Of a stretch of DNA of 64,000 nt, positions 59,432 through 64,000 are shown piece after piece; the first letter of the stretch is position 1, and each line of letters begins with the position of its first letter. The notes beneath the pieces were generated by a model, which saw only the letters and a program-made list of their open reading frames with translations, was not told the DNA's origin and did no database searches. The stretch is from contig CM025849.1 in the NCBI GenBank assembly GCA_003952965.2, forward strand, positions 35,429,942 through 35,493,941. The letters are read 5' to 3'. Origin of the DNA: Morella rubra. Taxonomy: Eukaryota > Streptophyta > Magnoliopsida > Fagales > Myricaceae. A program made the position numbers and the translations under genes.

Positions 59432-62265
59432 CCACCATCAATCGTAAAGAGAAAATATTAGACAGCCAATAAAATAGCCACTTATAGTTCGAGGCACTAA
59501 CTTTTTCTCTGGTGTGCTATACACCTTAGATTCTGCATTGCAATTTCATATATGCAAATGATCTAAACTAGGTTTTCAATCTGTCCATAATTCAAAGGTG
59601 TTTCAAGGACAGCCTTAGTAGGAATACTGTTCAAGCCATATACAATAATTTTTAATGCATCACCTACAAAGAAATTGAGAGACTGGAGTAACTAATCATA
59701 CTCCTAACCATATCAATTAATGTTCGATTTCGCCTTTCAGCAATCCCATTTTGATCAGGAGTGCCAGGCATAGTATATTGTGTTACTATACCTTGTTCTT
59801 GAAGGAATTGAGCAAATGGACCTAATTGTTGTCCTAATTCAGTGTACCTATCATAATATTCAGGACCTCTATTAGACCTTACAACTTTAATCTTTTTATC
59901 AAGATGTAATTCTACCTCTGTCTTAAAAATTTTAAAAATATCCAAAAGTTGAGCTTTCTCAAACAGTAGGTAAATATATGTATAACGTCAGTAGTCATTT
60001 ATAACAGTGATGAAATATTTATGACCAGTCAAACATGGGGTCGAAAACAGCCCACAAGTATCTGTATGTATTAGATCTAATACACTTGTACTTCTCATGA
60101 CACTTTTCTTAAACTTGTTAGTCTATTTACCCTTTATACAGTCCATACAAGTCTCAAACTCAGAAAAATCAAGAGCGGGTAAAATACCATCATTTACCAA
60201 ATTCTTAATTCTCCCTATGGAGATGTGTCCTAATCTCCTATACCGAAGAGAGAGGAGTTTTCATTCAAAATGCCATGTTTTTGTCCATAACTATTGATTG
60301 GATGTAAAGACAAAAGAGATAATTCAAAAGATGTATCCAGTTCTAGTTTAAATAAACCATCTTTTAAAATACCTTTACCAATAACAATGTTTTTCAAGTT
60401 TATTTTTGCAAAAGAAGTTCCAAACATAATATTATATCCAAAAGAAATGAGTTTCGACACTGATAAAAGGTTCTAGAAAATCCAGGTACATAAAAAGTAT
60501 TTTGTAAAAACAAGATGTGGCCAGTCTTCAAAACCAACTTGAACATTTCAACTTTTTCCACACGTGAAGGCATTTTATTACCCATTATGATACACCGTTC
60601 ACTTTCAGTTGGTGTCCTTACGTTTTGCAATTCCTGCATGGTTTTACATATATGGATAGTAGCACCAGAGTCAATCCACCATGTGTTATGAGGAACATTT
60701 ACTAATTTGATTCATAATAGTTAATACACTAGAGAAAGAAATATACCTTTCTTCTTGAGCCATTTTTTATACTTGAGGCAGTCCTTCTTTAAATGTCCCT
60801 TTCTTTTACAGAAGAAACACTTAATGTTCTTTTTGTTTGCTGAATCGGTAGACTTCATCAGTTTCTTCTTTTCATTGGAACATGATAATTACTACTGTCT
60901 TTCTCCATATATCCTTTTGTCTTATGAGAGGTCAAATGGATACTTTTTTGCCTCTCTTGCTTTAATCTCTGCTCTTCCTCAACACACATGGCCAAAAGTT
61001 GATTCATAGGTTATTTATCTTTATGTGTGTTATATGAAATTTTAAAAGGTGCATATTCAACAGGTAGAGAATGAAGGACAAAGTGAACAAGAAATGACTC
61101 AGACATGTCAACTTCTAGTGATTTTAATTGGGTTGCGATATCACGTAATTCCATAATGTGTTCGCGTATGTCAATCATACCATTATACTTATGAGAAGCA
61201 AGACTTTGATATTAGGGTGCTAGCAAGTCTTTTTAAAGCTCAAAAATTGTTCTTCAATCGCTGTTAAGAAATCTCTAGCAATTTTAGAATCTGGAATAGA
61301 GCCCTGTATCTTTCTGGAGATATGACTTTGTATGAGTAAAAGACTAAGGCGGTTAGACCACTTCCACCTCTCATACAACTTTTTCTCCTCTAGCGTACTT
61401 GATTTCGTAGGGACAGGTGGCATGTCCTCATGAAGTGCCAAATCTATATCCCAAAGTGAAGATTATTTTATCCTTCCATTCCAAAAAATTAGAACCATTC
61501 AATAAAGGGATATGTGATGCAGATTGAGACATAACTATAGGGAGTAAAGCTGCAAAATAATATGCTTACAATCAAAATGCATGCTATAAATCACACAAAA
61601 TTTATACTAAATTACTAACCCATATTAGTAAATTTAGTGAGTAAATTTATATATCCAATAATTAAAATTCACTCATCTTATAATGAAACTAATAGAATTG
61701 GCTATGATTGTAAAATGAATTCAAGACCTTTAGGCAACAAGATTTCAATTTAACTATCATATTCAAGCCTATTATTTCACTCCATCATGAACTTAATATA
61801 ATTGCTTCCCTTTGGGGCTAGCGATTATAGTGATGCAAATGTTCAATGTCATATTAACCAAAATAAGTTAGGTAAGAATTGCATTTTAACATTATATGAT
61901 GCTTTGGGGCGTGGCTATAACATCAAAATAACAAAGCTTTAATGATGTATTCTACACATAAGTTTTGGCTTATCATTGTGCATAAACCATCTCTTTATCA
62001 TGACATTTAAACCCTTAGTGGAATCTTATTCGGTAAACACATAATAATCATATGAAAATTTAATATGTAATTTTAAATAACAAATACCGAAACTGTAAGC
62101 CAAGATAAAATTAGCAAACCACTGATTCTTGAGTCTTGACGTTGAAATGGTAAAAGATAAGAAAGTTGTCAAACCGTTTCGTAAAAGTCAATAATGCAAC
62201 TTTTCACAAAAGTCACCAAATGCAACGTTTACTATTTCACGTCTAGCCGTGTATTACGAAATTCA

Positions 62266-62347
62266 TGGCAAAACAAACTTCCTTCTTTTTTTCTGCGTAA
62301 AACAAACTTCCTTTTTTTTTTTTCTGCGTAAAACAAACTTCCTTTTC
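62266..62347. repeat. Three tandem ~30-bp units in the copia leader
   Basis: AAAACAAACTTCCTT occurs three times (about 62270, 62299, 62330), separated by T-runs and TTCTGCGT. The tract lies between the primer-binding site and gag. Confidence 0.85.
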
Positions 62348-62636
62348 CTTTTGCGTTGCTTCATTCACACATGGCAACGTTTCATAAATTTGCAACGTTT
62401 CATAAAAAAGAAAAGCCTTTGCATACGTAAAAGAAAAGTAAAATAAATGAACGGCAATTCACCTTGCAAACGAAAAAGAACACTCGGGAGAAGTTTGTCA
62501 CAGATTTTCAAAAAGTATGCAATACTTTTGGCAAGCAGTTTCTTGTTTGCGTTTCATTTCATTGTTGCATGAAACCCTATATTTTTCGAATAATCACTAA
62601 ATAACAAATCTCATGACACCTGGCTCTTATACCAAA

Positions 62637-63019
62637 TGTAAGAACAAAGATAGATCGATATTAACCTTGAATCATGGGATTCATTGATACTTAAACATGC
62701 AACATAAAATTTTGAAGAATTGAAAAAGATGAACATTTTGGATTTATGCGTGAATAATGAGATGTGATCTCTCAAGCATTATTTATACTATTTTCTCCAG
62801 AGACTAACAATCACTACTCTTCATAACAGACTAATAGTCACAACTCTTTATGAATCGTTATTAACCAAAAGACATGTCTCCTTCCATCGAGGAATTAAAT
62901 AAATAACAATTCTTTTAAGCCCATTAAATCTATACTTTATACCAGGACCCTTAAGCCTAAAGCCCAAATACAATTGTCAAATGTGGTCCACATATGGTCC
63001 ACTTAAAGTGGTTCAAACA
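62637..63019 (-). repeat. 5' LTR of the copia element
   Basis: The plus strand reads TGTAAGAAC...GTTCAAACA, i.e. TG...CA with imperfect 9-bp inverted ends, directly next to the primer-binding site. There is no second copy in the window. The outer boundary at 63019 is inferred. Confidence 0.6.
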
Positions 63020-63024
63020 TAGTC

Positions 63025-63061
63025 TAGAATGACTATATTGTACATTTGTGTTGTTTCAGTT
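63025..63061. repeat. 37-bp direct repeat, copy B (LTR side)
   Basis: Partner of 59395-59431. It starts 6 bp outside the inferred LTR edge, so it is flanking DNA rather than element sequence. Confidence 0.92.
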
Positions 63062-63573
63062 GTAGTTTATATTCCACCCTTCTTGGCACAAAGAAATATA
63101 GTATAGTTGGATGGTTAATATAGCATAGTTGGACAAAAATCTAGACTTAATCAATCGCTGTTAATTTTGGATTGAGTTAGAACCCTGACCTGGGTTTATA
63201 GGTCTCCTTGTAATCTCATCCTTACATCAGCGAATATATAATTTGTCCAATTGGGCCTTCCCACAGTAGATGTAAGTCTATGGACCGAACCACTTAAATT
63301 CGTGTCTCGCTTATCTCCTCTCTCTCTCTTAGTTTAAATTATTTTCTCTTTTTATTTTTAATTTTAACACATGACTTAGTATGGTGGCTTAGGGTTCTCA
63401 TATGGACCGTCTGAGATCAACATCAAAGAAGTTTATACCTCTCACAGAAAGAGAAAACAAGTCAAAATTTGAGTCAACTCAATCTATGGAAAGAGACAAA
63501 CCAATTATGGACTTCGAGACTCTTTCCTGTCCCACCGATTTTCGAAAATAGCAAAGAACAAAGAAACACACCA

Positions 63574-63720
63574 ATGGCGAAACTGAGTCTAGTACTTGGA
63601 CTTCTCATCTTCTTCACCCCTTCTCTTTGTTGTCCTGAAGAACAAAAACAAGCCCTTCTCCAGTTTAAAGCTTCTCTACCCAAAGCTACTATGGTGATAT
63701 GCTGCAGTTCAGGCCGTTAA
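63574..63720 (+). pseudogene. 5' fragment of an LRR receptor-like protein gene
   Basis: From ATG 63574 the frame encodes a signal peptide (MAKLSLVLGLLIFFTPSLC) and then CPEEQKQALLQFKASL, the standard start of the LRRNT_2 cap of plant LRR receptor-like proteins. After LPKAT similarity stops, and the frame ends at 63718-63720. No leucine-rich repeat is recognisable in the 280 bases that remain. It is either a truncated relic or a first exon whose continuation lies beyond 64,000; no good donor was seen at the break, so a relic is favoured. Confidence 0.65.
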
Positions 63721-64000
63721 GCTCTCTTGTCTTTCTCTTGACATTTCTGTAATTGCTGTAGTTGCTTGAGGAAATTATAGAGGGGAAGATCAAAGATGAC
63801 TGAGCAGGTTCATAGGATTACACAAACACAGCCTCTGTTGTCGTCACCTTCATTATCAATATATTCTAGTTCACTGTAAAAACAAAAAAACAAAAGATGC
63901 AAGATAAGCAGACAATAAACACAACCACAAAATCAGCAAGATATGAACCTAGATCCCTCAACTTGCTACATTTGATGCAATCTGCCATCGAGTGTCCCTG
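63721..64000. other. Unassigned right edge
   Basis: No coding similarity, repeat or RNA gene is recognised in the last 280 bases. Confidence 0.5.

Larger units (their letters stand above)
59451..63019 (-). mobile_element. Truncated Ty1/copia retrotransposon: LTR, gag, protease, integrase
   Basis: On the minus strand the element begins with an LTR (63019-62637) and a primer-binding site resembling initiator-Met tRNA complement (GGTATAAGAGCC, near 62,620-62,635). gag follows from ATG at 61532 (MSQSASHIPLL; RWKWSNRLSLLLIQSHI near 61,340-61,380). Next come a zinc knuckle C-X2-C-X4-H-X4-C (CFFCKRKGHLKKDC, about 60,770-60,815), an aspartic protease motif WWIDSGATIHI (about 60,650-60,690), and integrase (QYTMPGTPDQNGIAERRNRT, about 59,720-59,790). 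Homology stops near 59,451, before reverse transcriptase and the second LTR. gag contains a frameshift and the integrase several stops, so it is inactive. The order integrase before reverse transcriptase identifies copia rather than gypsy. Confidence 0.9.

Overview
The window is nuclear DNA of a flowering plant. Genes carry many short GT-AG introns, introns and spacers are AT-rich, there are two plastid-targeted proteins and plant-only families (ECT, RLCK VII, subtilase SBT, WRKY), and TRIM, SINE and copia-type repeats are present. The protein sequences look like a eudicot, probably a woody rosid; the species cannot be fixed from the sequence alone. Exon models were built by hand by requiring splice dinucleotides, continuous phase and family similarity, and most genes close perfectly.

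Layout. 1-1638 (+): 3' end of a TATA-binding protein gene. 4195-8795 (-): complete mitochondrial branched-chain ketoacid dehydrogenase E1-beta, 13 exons. 10950-15382 (-): complete YTH-domain m6A reader of the ECT2/ECT4 type, 9 exons. 17838-22980 (-): complete secreted subtilase of SBT3.18 type, 10 exons. 28175-31779 (+): receptor-like cytoplasmic kinase of PBL16 type, 6 exons, with a damaged splice acceptor. 31.8-36.9 kb: repeat nest (solo-LTR candidate, SINE with target duplication, foldback element). 36974-37618 (+): very small WRKY gene with the variant heptad WKKYGQK. 40958-44779 (+): plastid chaperonin CPN60-beta, 14 coding exons, with four in-frame stops in exon 12. 47712-52825 (+): Pumilio RNA-binding protein of APUM12 type. 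54.05-55.2 kb (-): LINE remnant. 55946-59157 (-): thylakoid protein MET1, with three one-base deletions in its last three exons. 59.45-63.02 kb (-): truncated Ty1/copia element close upstream of MET1. 63574-63720 (+): 5' fragment of a leucine-rich-repeat receptor-like protein gene.

The most informative pattern is the gene order. From memory of Arabidopsis locus numbers, TBP / E1-beta / ECT / CPN60B / MET1 are neighbours on chromosome 1, TBP / E1-beta / ECT / CPN60B on chromosome 3, and PBL16 / CPN60B / PUM12 on chromosome 5. This window carries the union of those three sets in one run, as expected for an ancestral block that Arabidopsis fractionated after polyploidy. The genes do not form one pathway. 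They cover general transcription, leucine/isoleucine/valine breakdown, mRNA control (ECT, PUM), signalling (PBL16, WRKY) and plastid protein folding and photosystem II assembly (CPN60B, MET1).

Two genes (CPN60B, MET1) are broken only by small indels in otherwise well-kept exons. That could be recent decay, but consensus errors in a long-read assembly are at least as likely. I did not find a clearly new biological system; the best leads are the gene block, the broken genes, the shifted PBL16 acceptor and the minimal WKKYGQK WRKY protein.
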